The notes under the pieces were generated by a model. That model saw only the letters and a program-made list of their open reading frames with translations, was not told where the DNA came from and made no database searches. The position numbers and the translations under genes were made by a program. Below are positions 21,531 through 33,289 of a stretch of 64,000 nt of DNA, piece by piece. The stretch lies in assembly GCF_020740795.1 (NCBI RefSeq), contig NC_067305.1, positions 2,418,001 through 2,482,000 of the forward strand, in the 5' to 3' direction. Source of the DNA: Apus apus. Lineage: Eukaryota > Chordata > Aves > Apodiformes > Apodidae. Every line of letters begins with the position of its first letter. Within the stretch, counting starts at the first letter, position 1.

Positions 21531-22565
21531 TGGGTGCCCACACCAGCCCAGACCCACCTCTAGCAGAGCCTGTGCAGCAGCTCAGACAGGACCAGAATTT
21601 CATGCCAGTTTGCAGAAAAGCCCCTGGTGCTGCAGCCCAGGTGCCCAGCAAAGGTCCTGTGCTCCTCACACACAACCCCAGGGGCCTCCCATCAAGCCAC
21701 CAGCCCACAGAGTCCCCTGAGGCACAGAAAACTGGCCAGAAACACCAATATTCAGGCAAACTCTGGGCACTCAGAGCCCCCTGCCAAGGCATGAGGGAGA
21801 AAGAGAGAACAAAGCAGAAAACCACATCACAACACCTCTCCCAAACCACATGAAGGATTTCCATACCTGAACCAGAAGGCTGAGAAAGACACTACCATGT
21901 AGTCTCCTAGCCCTGGAGCTCTCTTCTAGGAAAGAAACTCCCTCTGCCCTCCAGGTGTTATAGGGTGAAGGTTTATGTGCTGCAGCTGCAGCTCCTCCAC
22001 CCCTGGCAGCACTCAGGGCTCAATGTTCCTCAGCTGGGATCCCCAGCAGGGAACAGGGAACACTCCCCAGCACTGGGGCTTGGAGTCAGCTCACAGTGGG
22101 GGAAGGAAAATCCCCACCCTGCCATTTGTGTGGAGGCCAAGAGCTCCCCATCTCCTGCTGGGCACGGGGAACCTGCACCCACGTTAGTCATCCTCTCCCC
22201 ATCCTCATTCTTCTCATCCAGCACCAAGGTCTTTATGTCCCATGAGGACCCTTTGATGCTCCCCAGGGGGGTTAAGCAGCAACACGAGGGATTTGATTTC
22301 CTTTCAGTGCAGCTGGGGGGGTCTGCTCCCCCCTCCAGCACTGAGAACACACAGGGGCTGGAGCAGTCTCTGTTCCCCCCTCTGCACTCCCATGAACACC
22401 AACACCCCACACGAGTGATCTCCTGATCTCACTGCCAAGAGGAGCAGGAGCCATGGACAAGGTGACAAACTGTCAACAGCAGCACCAAACCCTCCCTCAG
22501 ACCATCCCCAAGGGAAATCCTGCCAAAAAAATTAACAGATCTTTGAGGAACTCCCCCTGAGCTGT

Positions 22566-23192
22566 TGAAGCTGATGCAGGGTTTGGTGGGAGGGATGTGG
22601 GAGGGATATGGGATGTGGGATGCTGCAGGGATGCAGGAAGGGGGTGACAGGGACACTGCAGGGCTGCAGGGTGGGTGCTGCAGGGATGGTGCAGGAATGT
22701 GGGAGGGATGCAAGGGGGGAGCTGCAGGGATAGAGGGGGGATGTTGCAGGGACACGGGGGGGATGTTGCAGGGAGGAAGCTGCAGGGATGCAGGGGGGAT
22801 GTTGCAGGATACAGGGGGATGTTGCAGGGACGCAGGGGGGATGTTGCAGGGATGCAGGGGGGGTGTTGCAGGATACAGGGGGATGTTACAGGGATAGAGG
22901 GGGGATGTTGCAGGGACACGGGGGATGTTGCAGGGATACAGGAGTGGAAGCTGCAAGGACACGGGGGGATGTTGCAGGGACACGGGGGATGTTACAGGGA
23001 TAGAGGGGGGATGTTGCAAGGACACGGGGGATGTTGCAGGGACACGGGGGGGGGAAGCTGAAGGGATGGGGGGGATGTTGCAGGATACAGGGGGGATGTT
23101 GCAGGGATGCAGGGGGGAAGCTGCAGGGATGCAGGGAGGTTGATGTAGGGATGCTGCAGGGATGCAGGGGAGGATGCATGGGGGGGGGGGGG
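22566..23192. repeat. G-rich minisatellite, unit about 21-22 bp
   Basis: About 600 bases of imperfect tandem units with core GATGTTGCAGGGAYRCAGGGGG, mixed with variants using GAAGCTGCAGGG. The first part (22566-22730) is more degenerate. It closes with a run of G near 23180-23192. Runs of 4-9 G recur every 20 or so bases on the + strand, so G-quadruplex formation is plausible. Open frames across it on both strands are a by-product of the repetition. Confidence 0.9.
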
Positions 23193-23446
23193 GGTGTGCA
23201 AGAGGCACCTCGCAGGACACTTCCTCATGGCTCTGACATGCAGAGTGTTTGGCTCTCAGATTGACTCAAACTAGCCAATTCATTTTCCCCGAAACTTTCC
23301 GGAGAAAACAAGTTCTTATCTCACCAGAAACCCCGGCCGCAAGGTGCTGGGCTGCCTGGGAGGAACCAGCAGCTCTTGTCAGGAGGCAGAGGCACAAGCA
23401 GCCTTGGGCAGCGGCAGCTGCTGCCCCCGGGGTGCCCTGGAGGAGC

Positions 23447-23499
23447 GGGCTGCTCCGGGGGCTGCTCCGGGGGCTGCTCCGGGGGCTGCTCCGGGGGCC
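23447..23499 (+). repeat. 12-bp tandem repeat (GGGGGCTGCTCC)
   Basis: Four consecutive units of a 12-base GC-rich motif, the last passing into a GCCGCTGCTGCC variant. Confidence 0.9.
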
Positions 23500-23573
23500 G
23501 CTGCTGCCTCTGCCCCCTGCAGCACCACAGCCCGTGTCCTGCAGGGCAAAGAGCTGCAGGTTCGTTTCCTGAA

Positions 23574-23858
23574 AGTGAATAATGCCAGGATGGGAGGAAA
23601 TGGCCTCAAGTGGCACCAGGGGAGGTTTGGATTGGATATTAGAATGAATTTCTTTACCCAAAGAGGGGTGGGGCAGTGGGACAGGCTGCCCAGGGAGGTG
23701 GGGGAGTCGCCAGCCCTGGAAGTGTTGAAAAGAAATAGAGATGGGGTGCTGAGGGACATGATTGAAGCACTCAACAGGTAGATGAGGTTATGGTTGGTGG
23801 AGTTAGGTTATGGTTGGACTTGATCTTCAAGGTCTTTCCAACCAGGATGATTCTATGA
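23574..23858 (+). mobile_element. CR1 LINE 3' fragment (different subfamily)
   Basis: Shows GGAGGAAATGGCCTCAAGTG, CAGGCTGCCCAGGGAGGTGG and ends CCAACCAGGATGATTCTATG. It differs from the common subfamily and resembles older avian CR1 types with a GAGGTTATGGTTGG-like region. Confidence 0.9.
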
Positions 23859-24639
23859 AAGGGGAAACACGGGGGGACCAGGCAGGACCCAGGGTGACAT
23901 TCTGCATCCCCGGCATCAGCTGGAAAGTCCAACTCTTGGCTCTCAGCTTACAGCTTTTTCTGTGAAAGGTTGAACAGGAGAACAGGAGGACAGGACTCTC
24001 CTTGAGGCTTTGAGCAGCCTCTCTGAGCAGGTACGGCTGCAGCCCCTGAACCAGCAGGCACGTCTGCAGCCTTTGCAGCTCATTAAATCCCCCCCCTCCT
24101 CTTGTTCCTGCTCAGCAAAAAGCCGGAGGGGCAGGATCTGCCCTCCCCCTGGGCCCCGGGGCAGCTCGGGGGGATGGAGAGCAGCAAGGCAGGGATCAGC
24201 TCCCTCCTCTGCCCCCCGGTCCTGCCACCCCTGCACATGCTCTCCCCGGCATGTCCCCTGCGGGTGTCACCACTTGCTGCCACCTCACCCGAGCTCGCTC
24301 CTGCAGGCACAGCAGAGAGCACAGCCACCCCCCGGGGAAGAAACCGCTCAGTGGTTAATCAGAAACCTCTGCCCCCCTCTGATTGTCCTGCCACTTGGGA
24401 GCTGTTCCCCGTGGAGCAGGACGGATCCAGCCACCAGCTCGAGAGCTCGGGAAGGGGCTGCACAGGGGCAGTGGTTCCCCAGGGGCTTTTGGCCTGGGTG
24501 TGAACTAAAGCCCTATCAGAGCCCCCCCTGGTCCCTGCCCACCCTGCCCCATCTCCTCCAGTGTGGGGGGAGCTCCTGGGTTAAGATCTGCCTTCCCTTG
24601 GTGGGCAGGGGGGACTTCTTGTAAGAGTGGTAGGAGAAG

Positions 24640-24802
24640 GGGGAAACGGTTTCAAGCTGGAAGAGGGGAGGTTGAGGTGAGACATGAGGAGGGAATTCTG
24701 GAGTGTGAGGGTGGTGAGAGCCTGGCCCAGGTTGCCCAGGGAAGCTGTGGCTGCCCCATCCCTGGCAGTGTTGAAGGGCAGGTTGGATGGGGCTTGGAGC
24801 AA
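24640..24802 (+). mobile_element. CR1 LINE fragment lacking its 3' end
   Basis: Common-subfamily CR1 from GGTTTCAAGCTGGAAGAGGG to GGATGGGGCTTGGAGCAAC, cut off before the terminal 80 bases and octamer tail. Truncation at both ends implies a later deletion. Confidence 0.9.
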
Positions 24803-25344
24803 CTTAGTGGGCAGCCAGAGCCCTGAGCTCCCACATCCCAGTAACACACCAGGACAACAGTGGGATGCAAAGTCCCCTCATCCACACATCCCAGGGAAGT
24901 TGGAGACCAGGAAGGAAGGGATGGTACAATCTTGAGGTTAGTCAAAACGTTGCAGTTGTGTAGTGGAAAGTCTTTTTTCTGCCACAATCTCATTTTCATG
25001 CCACGCCAGGTTTTTCTTGCTCTATTAAAGAAAGGCACCGAGTGTGGGAGGTGTGAACTCACAGGGAAGGTGGTGACACCCTGAGATCACACCAGACTCC
25101 CAACTCAACATGGGTGTGAGCAAGTACAGTGGAAAAAAAAAAGGACATAATTGGTCTTTTAAGAAGAAACCCAAACCAAAGAGCTGTGAGACAACCTCGT
25201 CAGCAAATGCTATTTAAGAGCACAGACATTTGCCTCCTCTCCCCATAACCTTTAAATGCAGCCTCTTCACTCCTTTCCCTTTCACTTATGTGTTTTCTCC
25301 TCCACCTTCTCCCCACTTGCACAAGTCACTTGAGCTCAAGCAGT

Positions 25345-25740
25345 CTGATGAGACCTTCCTGCAGTACTGGGTCGAGGTCTGGGGTCCTTAACACAAGAAG
25401 AACATGGAGCTGTTGTATTGAGTCCAGAGGAGGCCACAGAGATGATGGGAGGGCTGGAGCAGCTCTGCTCTGGAAACAGGCTGGGAGAGTTGGGGTGTTC
25501 AGCCTGGAGAAGAGAAGGCTCCAGGGAGACCTGAGAGCACCTTCCAGGGCCTGAAGGGGCTCCAGGAAAGCTGGGGAGGGACTTGGGACAAGGGCAGGGA
25601 GGGAGAGGACAAGGGGGGATGGATGAAAACTGGCAGAGGGAGATTGAGGTGAGACATGAGGAGGGAATTCTGGAGTGTGAGGGTGGTGAGAGCCTGGCCC
25701 AGGTTGCCCAGGGAAGCTGTGGCTGCCCCGTCCCTGGAAG
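25345..25740 (+). mobile_element. CR1 LINE fragment lacking its 3' end
   Basis: Contains AACATGGAGCTGTTG, GGCTGGGAGAGTTGGGGTGT and the common-subfamily core, then breaks at CCCGTCCCTGGAAGT, about 150 bases short of the usual 3' end. Confidence 0.9.
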
Positions 25741-26084
25741 TCCCAACCAGTTGCAAAACAGCATGGGAAGAGGTAAACATGGAGATGCAGCAGGTCCTCC
25801 AACTTCTAACAATGGGAACCTCCTCTGGGGTGCTGGGCATCCCACCCTGGTGCAGGGATGTGGTTAACACGTGTGTTTCCTCCCGTGCAGATGGATACAG
25901 ACACAGATGAACAATCACAACGCTCCTCAAACCTCCTGCCACACGGTCCAGGGTTCTTCTGCAAGCAAGAAATCTTCTGCCCAGCCCCTCCTCTCAGAAG
26001 GTGGTCTCAGGAGACTGTCACAGGCAGGGAATGCAGCTGGACAGCAAAAAAGTGGAGTTTTGTTTAGCCAAAGCAGCACTTGAA

Positions 26085-26258
26085 CATAGAATAATTGAGT
26101 CATCAAGTCATAGAATCATTGAGTCATCAAGTCATAGAATCATGGAATGGTTTGGGTGTGAAAGGACCCTAAAGATCATCCAGTCCCAACCCCCTGCATG
26201 GGCAGGGACACCTCCCACCAGCCCAGGTTGCTCCAAGCCCCATCCAACCTGCCCTTCA
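26085..26258 (-). mobile_element. CR1 LINE 3' end with expanded 24-base tail repeat
   Basis: The core (GGTTTGGGTGTGAAAGGACC to CATCCAACCTGCCCTTC) lies at 26138-26258. Outside it, at 26085-26108 and 26109-26132, are two 24-base units made of three octamer variants (CATAGAAT, NATTGAGT, CATCAAGT), an elaborated form of the normal CR1 octamer tail. Confidence 0.92.
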
Positions 26259-27017
26259 TCTGATGTTGTCCTCCACACCTTCATTACCATTCCAGCTGTG
26301 CACCAGCTGTGACAAGGATGTTGATCTCTGTGGGTATCAGGGCTGAGGCAGCTCCTGAGCTCTGGATCTGTGCACAGGGGGGGACAAACAGCAGCACAGA
26401 AATACCAGTCAAGTTCCAGAGTTAAGTCAATGCAGTAAGACTTGAGTTCTAGGGAGATTTGGGGGGTTTTACCCAGAAGAAATGGCATTTCAGGAGGTTC
26501 TGTGAGGGCTTGGGTCACACTCTAGTCCAAGCCACTTGCTGCATCACTAAGAAAAGGGATTTTGGCAGAAAGAAGCAAAACCTGAGACAACACAAAGAAG
26601 TCAGGGTAGAGGCACCTGGTCCACTCCTTGCTAAAGGTTTGGGGTGTAGGGTTGGGTCTGGGAGCAGATTTTGGTTACCCACCCCCAGCCCTAACACATC
26701 GCATTGGCAAGGACTTCTAATATCTGAAACAAACAAACCAACAAACCAGAAATCAGACTCGAGGGAGCTTTATTCATCCTCGAGTGTTGCTGCTGGAGTA
26801 GTTTGTTTGAGGTCAAGGAGTTGTAAAACCTCCTCAGCTCCCTCTGATGTTTTAGCAAACTTACCAAGGGTGGGTAACACTGCACGCAAGAAACGAAAGC
26901 TTGTGGTCTTCAGAAGAAGTGCTATCAGAAAGGCAGCCTGAAGATGATAGTTTGGTGTAATCACACTGTTCCAGTTGCCTTTACTAGCTCATATTTTCAG
27001 GCTAAGGGTGCATACTT

Positions 27018-27184
27018 TCTTTTTCTCTTTTCTTTTCTTTTCTTTTCTTTTCTTTTCTTTTCTTTTCTTTTCTTTTCTTTTCTTTTCTTTTCTTTTCTTT
27101 TCTTTTCTTTTCTTTTCTTTTCTCTTTTCTTTTCTTTTCTTTTCTTTTCTTTTCTTTTCTTTTCTTTTCTTTTCTTTTTTTTTA
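27018..27184 (+). repeat. (TTTTC)n pentanucleotide microsatellite
   Basis: About 165 bases of TTTTC units with one interruption near 27121, ending in a short T-run. The - strand is the purine strand. Confidence 0.98.
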
Positions 27185-27224
27185 TGCATAGTTGAGGAGA
27201 TATTTAAAAGACAGGGTTATCTGC

Positions 27225-27319
27225 TAAGTTTTGGTCCTGCTCTGGCAGGGGAGTTGGCCTGGATGATCTCCAGAGGTCCCTTCCAACCTCTGGCATTCTG
27301 TGATCCTGTGATCCTGTGA
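27225..27319 (+). mobile_element. CR1 LINE 3' end
   Basis: Shows GGTCCTGCTCTGGCAGGGGA, GATGATCTCCAGAGGTCCCT and a tail of ATTCTGTG and ATCCTGTG octamers. Confidence 0.9.
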
Positions 27320-27983
27320 ATTTAGACAGCAGCTCCCAGTGTTTCACCTGAAGTGAAGTTGGATTGCTCAACTTGCTTTCTCCTTTTTCCAGCCACAGGA
27401 TGAAGTTCCAGTTAAGGTGGCACAGGAGGCTGAAGATTGCCCCAGCCCATGGCCAGGGGTATCTCAAGACCATTCCTCCAGCCCAACCTTGCTGTGCAAG
27501 GATGGACAGACCGGGCAGACATTTGAAGTTTGTCATCCCTAAATCCTCATAGGACCTATCGGGTCAAGAAGTCATGCACATCACCACAGGACTTAGTCCC
27601 CTGGAAGCCCAAGCCCACCAAGGCACTGTGTTGTCCAACTCACTGTGCCCCAAACCATTGCTGAGGCTCTGATCATCAGCATGGTCAGGGGGTTTGCATC
27701 TTGGGCTGCCTGCCAGGAGAGCAGAGACAGACACTGCAGGGAGCGTGTGAAGGACACCTGGATATGAAGATAAGGGCAAAGCTCAGCAGGAAAGAAGGAG
27801 GGGTGCAGTCCAAGCAGCTCAGCACAGCAAGCACATCATGTCTGGAGCAGCTCTTGTGCAGCTGATAAGGCCAGCAAGAGATAAGGGGCAGAAATGTTCT
27901 CACTGCCTTTGGTCGCCCCACGCGATCTCTCTGCACGGGAAACAATCAAACCCCAGGGTCCAGAACCTGCAGTTCCCCACAAG

Positions 27984-28353
27984 AGTCACAGAACCATCAA
28001 ATCATAGAATGGTGTGGGTGGGAAGGGACCTTAAAGACCATCTAGATCCACCCCCCTGCATGGACAGGGACACCTCCCACCAGCCCAGGCTGCTCCAAGC
28101 CCCATCCAACCTGCCCTTCAACACTGCCAGGGATGGGGCAGCCACAGCTTCCCTGGGCAACCTGGGCCAGGCTCTCACCACCCTCACACTCCAGAATTCC
28201 CTCCTCATGTCTCACCTCAATCTCCCTCTCCCAGTTTTCATCCATCCCCCTTGTCCTCTCCCTCCCTGCCCTTGTCCCAAGCCCCTCCCCAGCTTTCCTG
28301 GAGCCCCTTCAGGCACTGGAAGCTGCTCTAAGGTCTCCCTGGAACCTTCTCAC
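27984..28353 (-). mobile_element. CR1 LINE 3' fragment
   Basis: About 370 bases in reverse orientation, from the tail (AATCATAGAATGG) to CTAAGGTCTCCCTGGAACC. Common subfamily. Confidence 0.95.
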
Positions 28354-30025
28354 TATGAACCCAGAGAACAATGCCATGTTCTCCTTCCCTCCCTCTTTCC
28401 CCATTGATCTCTGTTTATCTGGACACCAGCCCCTTCCCACTGCCAACAGCTCCCCAGGACTGGGATCAGCCCTTCCTTGACCAGAGTTTATAAAGAACTG
28501 GAGCCCTCCAGCCTGGGGGGGTTGCAAACCCACTGCTGCTTTGCAGGTTGAAGCTGCAGGCTCTGGCACTGCCAAGGGCACCTGGCAGTTCTGATGCTGG
28601 AAATGCCAACCAGGAACGTGACAATTACTTTCTTTTCCACTAAAAATCAACACACTTACCTAGAAATAACCTTCTAGGATTGATACAAGGTGAAATAGGA
28701 AGAATCCTACAAGATGGGAATGAGGGAACAGTGTTGGGGCCCGTGGCAGTGTCTGGTCTCCTGTGAGTGGTGGACACAAAGTGATGAAGGGAGCAGCTCG
28801 TGTTTTGTGTATGGTTTGGAATTTCCCCTCCTAATTATTTTATAAGGATGGAAATCTAGCCAAGAGTCAATTTAAAAGAGATTTTTGCAATGGCTTTGCC
28901 CTTCGAGGTGCACCCAGGGGCTCCCCAGTCTGTCGTGCAGCACCTTGAAGGCAGCATCTGTTTCCAGAAGTCATTGCTAACTTTTCCTTCATCACCAATG
29001 ATTCAGCTCTGGTCCTCAGCCTGAGCTAAAGGTCACCATTAACTCATGCTCTTAAGGGAAGGCTCTGTAGTCATCTCTCTGCCTAACCCTGCAAAGGTGT
29101 GAAAACCAGTGCCTGGAATGCATGTGAGCTGTTGGGGGTTTTTGGCAAAAGCATCAAGCTCTGAATGCAAAAGGGTGGTGAGACCTTGAAGTGCTGCCCA
29201 GGCTTCACTTGGCTGCAGGAAGGGCTTGGGGGTTGTTGTCCCATGGATCTTCCTCAATGCTTGGCACCCCAACTTCTCAGCAGAGGGAGGAGGTTGCTCT
29301 GCTCCAGCTGCCCACCTAGGCAGTTGCCCTTCTGGTGGGAAGCAGTTTGGAATCCCTGCAGCCAGGGAAGAGAATTGAAGCAAAGTCTCTCATGTCTTGG
29401 GGAGAAGAGCTGAAATCACCAGCTCCAACCCAAAACAAGAGGCTGATACTTAGGTGCCATTTCTTCTGCTGCTGGTTGTGCTTTGGGATGGAAGTGTTCA
29501 TGGTGGCTGTGCCTTGGGGCAGTCTGGGCTGGCTTGGAGCACCAGGACGTGGTGGCCAGAGAAGGTCCATGCTGGGCCCATGGTTGTGGTCCTGACCTCA
29601 GGGAAGGAGCAAGCAGAGCTTGCTGGGCTGGGCTGGGCTCCCGGGGACATGATGCTCAGGCTCAGGGGTGCAGGTACCAGGGGAGAAGCCTTGTGTCTCA
29701 GCCCTATTCCTGCCCCAGAAGCTGCCCAGGGCTCAGTGATGATGGGAAAACCCTCATGCCTGGAGGAGGGGAGCAAGCAGCAAGGAGGGGCTGTCCTCCT
29801 GTCAGCTGGCACCCTGAGAAAACTACATATTTTAGGTTATAAATGAAACAACTCTGCCTCAGGGAGCTGCAAAACAGAGCAACTGTGCAGTGCAGGCCTA
29901 GATTTAACAGCTCCTGCCTTCTAATGTCCTGCCCAAGTAACTTCTCCGTTTCACCTCTGCCCTAAGAGGAAACATCACCAAGTGCTGCTGAGAAACACAA
30001 GCCCCTGATTGCCAGTGCAAATAAT
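28354..30025. other. Intergenic, nothing recognised
   Basis: Mixed-composition single-copy DNA. No splice-bounded exon, RNA gene or repeat could be supported. Confidence 0.5.
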
Positions 30026-30653
30026 GATGATATGGCATCCTGGCTTGTGTGAGAAATAGTGTGACCTGCAGCAGCAGAGAGGTGATTGTCCCCCTGTCCT
30101 CAGCACTGGTGAGGCCACACCTGGAGTGTTGGGTCCAGTTTTGGGCACCTCAATTCCAGAGAGATCTCGAGGTGCTGGAGCGAGGACAGAGGAGGGCAAG
30201 GAAGCTGGGGAAGGGCCTGGAGAATCCATCTGATGAAGAACCCTTGAAGGAGCTGGGAATGTTTAGTGTGAGGAAGAGGAGGCTGAGGGGAGACCTCATC
30301 AGTCTCTACAACTACCTGAAAGGTCATTGGAGAGAGGTTGGTTCTGGTCTCTTCTCACAGGTCATTAGTGACAGAACAAGAGGGAAGGGCTTCAAGCTGC
30401 ACCAGGGCAGGCTCAGACTGGACATGAGGAACAATTATTCCACAGAGAGAGTGGTCAGAGACTGGAACAGGCTGCCCAGGGAGGTGGTGGAGTCACCATC
30501 CCTGGGTGTGCTGAAGGGTGGTTTGGATGTGGTGTTGGTGGAGATGGTTTAGGGGAGAACTTTGTAGAGCAGGGATGATGGTTGGACTGGGTGATCCCAA
30601 GGGGCTTCTCCAACCTGAATGGTTCTGTGATTCTGTGATTCTATGATTCTATG
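30026..30653 (+). mobile_element. CR1 LINE 3' fragment with ORF2 C-terminal remnant
   Basis: Long 5'-truncated CR1. The frame 30049-30552 encodes about 167 residues of the end of the CR1 ORF2 protein ([53 protein letters not shown]). It ends in (ATTCTGTG)(ATTCTATG). Different subfamily from the common one. Confidence 0.95.
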
Positions 30654-32150
30654 TGTGGCATTGATTTAAAAGTTTAACCATGGTTTGAATCAGCAGTGTG
30701 ATCTTAAATGCCAGTGGGTACTGAATGAGGCTGTTGCTTTTGACCTTTCTGCTCTGGTGGGTAGAGAAATAAAATACCAGAATCAGTTTCCAAAGAGATA
30801 TAGGCAAGAGGTATCTTCCTTGCCTCCCCTCTCTTAAAACATGCACATATTTTTAATTATCTAACACTCACCTTAGCAATTAACCAGCTTGAAAACAACG
30901 TGAGATTACTTTGGAACTGGTTAGTGAATTAACTTGTAACCCTGAGCAGGAGTGGAAATAGGTCAGGTCCCTTCCAGGCAAGCCTGGCAGGTCTCACCAT
31001 CTGAAACAATCAGCACAGTAATGGCTTTTATTTGAAGATGCTATTAAATGTGTAACCTGGAGATGGGCTAATGGGTGGAGATGGCTGGATCTCCCCTGGG
31101 TGCCACTAGGAAACTCTCTGGGACAAGGCAGCAAAGGAGAAAGGCAAGTGTGGAGGGAGGGGAACCACCCTCCCCAGCCCCTCCAGGCAAGTGGCCCCAG
31201 AGGGGAGGGAAAGCAAAACCTGGAGCATGAGAAATAGTGGTGAAGGGGCTGTAGGATGAGCCAGGGGTGGGGCCAGGGCTGGTTCATCTCCCACATTTCC
31301 ATGCTCTCCTGCTACATCCCACACGCAGGGTGAGCTGACCCACCAACCCACCCCACTGTCCTCTCCCAGCCACCTGCTGTGTCCTGCAATAGCAGCAGGC
31401 ACAGGAGGCCAGAGAAGGGCCCTGCAGGGAGGTGACAAAAACTGGTGCAGCTGATCCAGAGTAGGGGGGGGGGGGGATGCAATTTTTCTAGCAAAATAAT
31501 TTCTAAGCTTCTTCCTATGGGCCGGCCCTACCTGTTCAGAGGGCAAGTGAGGACAGAGGGAACAGGACAGGAAATGAAATCACTTGTGGTTTCTTTTGAT
31601 CAGAAAGCATGACTGCACCAAGTTTCACACCCTGAGGAGGGGTTGCAGGCTCTGGTTTCCCTGCCTGCCAGTGAGTACAGCAGAGCTGCCCCCCTGGTGC
31701 TGCAGCCCAGGGGCTCTGGCCTTGGCAGCCTGAGGGTCTGCCCATTGCTCTGATCCCAGCACAAAGGTGCCCGAGATGGGCGGGCAGCAGGTTTGACCCT
31801 GGTGGGGTGTCACTACAAATGGTGGTGAGCTGTGTGAGCCCCCAGGCACAGCCCCTCAGCCAGCACAGCAGCAGCGTGGGAGCTGCAGGACAGCTCCGTG
31901 GTGGGGAGCTGAGGGTCCTAGTGTGAGCACCTGGACACAGAAACCACATTTCTGGAGAGAGGGATGGAGAAGGTGTGTGTCCCACACCTGCTCCACGTGC
32001 AGCCTGCAGGGCAGGGACCTGTGCTCCTGCTGGGCAGGACCTCTCTCCATGGAGTGTGGTCATCACACTGGCTGTGCCTGAAAAGGAAAGCTGGGTGCAG
32101 AGACAGTCCCAACAGGCCAGCACAACTTTCACAGCTTCTGGAAACAGAAT
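30654..32150. other. Intergenic, nothing recognised
   Basis: No gene or known repeat seen. A G-run lies near 31466-31476. It may include the 3' flank of the NFIL3-like transcript. Confidence 0.5.
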
Positions 32151-32156
32151 TTTATT
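32151..32156 (-). terminator. Candidate poly(A) signal of the NFIL3-like gene
   Basis: AATAAA on the - strand, about 1.13 kb beyond the stop codon of the bZIP gene, followed on that strand by a GT-rich stretch (GTTGTGCTGGCCTGTTGGG) within 25-45 bases. It is the first AATAAA I found downstream of the stop on that strand. Confidence 0.5.
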
Positions 32157-33289
32157 AGGCACAACATGTTGATAGACCTCCCCAGTACAGCTGTGCCCCA
32201 TGTACAGCTCCCCTTAAGGACCCCCCTTTCCAAACTGATCTGAGGGCTCATTATATCCCATGTCAGGTAGCACAGTTTGTCCTTTTACATGGCTCATTGC
32301 TGGTGCATTTCTTCATTAGCTATAAAATGATTTCTAGAAAAATACTCTTGACAATTTCCTTAGTTTTCCAGAGTCTGAAATTTGAGAGAGGAGAGTGTAA
32401 CATGGAAAGGAACAGGGTGGTCCTGTGAGCAGCAGAACTGGTGAAGCAGAGATTCCCAGGGGTCTGAGCTTGGATGCTGAGCTCCCCCTGTCATCTCTGG
32501 GTTCCAGTAGAGCTGAGCAGGTTTTCTATCAAATATGGAAATAATGTTTTGGAAAATACCTTCTTTAACAAGTGGAAGTAAATCTAAAATACTGTTTGTG
32601 TTTCAGTAAACCCCAAATATTTAGTCCTCCAAAACAATCATTGCAAAGATAAATGAAACTGTCTCCTGGAGAACAATGTGGCTGCTCAAATAGAGAGGTC
32701 ATTCTCTCTGAATTATGATAAACTGGGAATAAAATGGACTGAGCTCTGCTCTCATTTCGTGCCAGCGTAAATCTCCTTTGTATCACTGTCCCTTTTTCTT
32801 GCTCCAGACAGCTGTGGGATGCAGTTGTTTCCATCAACAGTTTCCCATGTCAAGCAATTAAGACTTCAGGAACATTTGTGAGGATGAAGGTGGTGATGAA
32901 GCAAAGGTATTTAAAATGGCAGCTGTAGTTGTCCTACCTGGGGTGGTCACCACTTCCACCGTCTTAGCCTCTTCCTGCCTCTGGTACCTTCACACCTCAA
33001 ATTTAGCCTGGTTGGTGAGCAGAGCAGCCAGGTGAAACTCAGACTTTACTCACCCTGTGACGACAGGGTCTGGCAGGTCTCCCCCAGCAAGAGAACATCG
33101 TGGGCAGCTGCAGTTGTGCTGTAGTGATGCAGCCCAGCCCCATCAACTCCCTCATCATTTATGCAAAGCAGAGAAAATGACTTCCCCCTTTGAAGCACAA
33201 GACACTCCCCCCCCACCCCTTCCCCTTCCAAACCCTTCATGTCTTTGGAAGGTCTTGCATGGCCCCAAGTGGGATGGTCCTCTGCTGCT

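Noticed and set aside
22429..23220. 263-codon - strand frame rich in Pro, Cys, His
   Set aside because: Created by the minisatellite; all phases are open and there is no start or splice context.
24581..24847. Recurring open frames with LWEQPGLVGGVP or WPRLPREAVAAPS strings in many places
   Set aside because: These are translations of CR1 3' ends, not genes.
31536..32201. 221-codon - strand frame near the 3' UTR of the NFIL3-like gene
   Set aside because: No domain signatures; it overlaps the likely poly(A) region of the NFIL3-like gene and looks like a chance frame.
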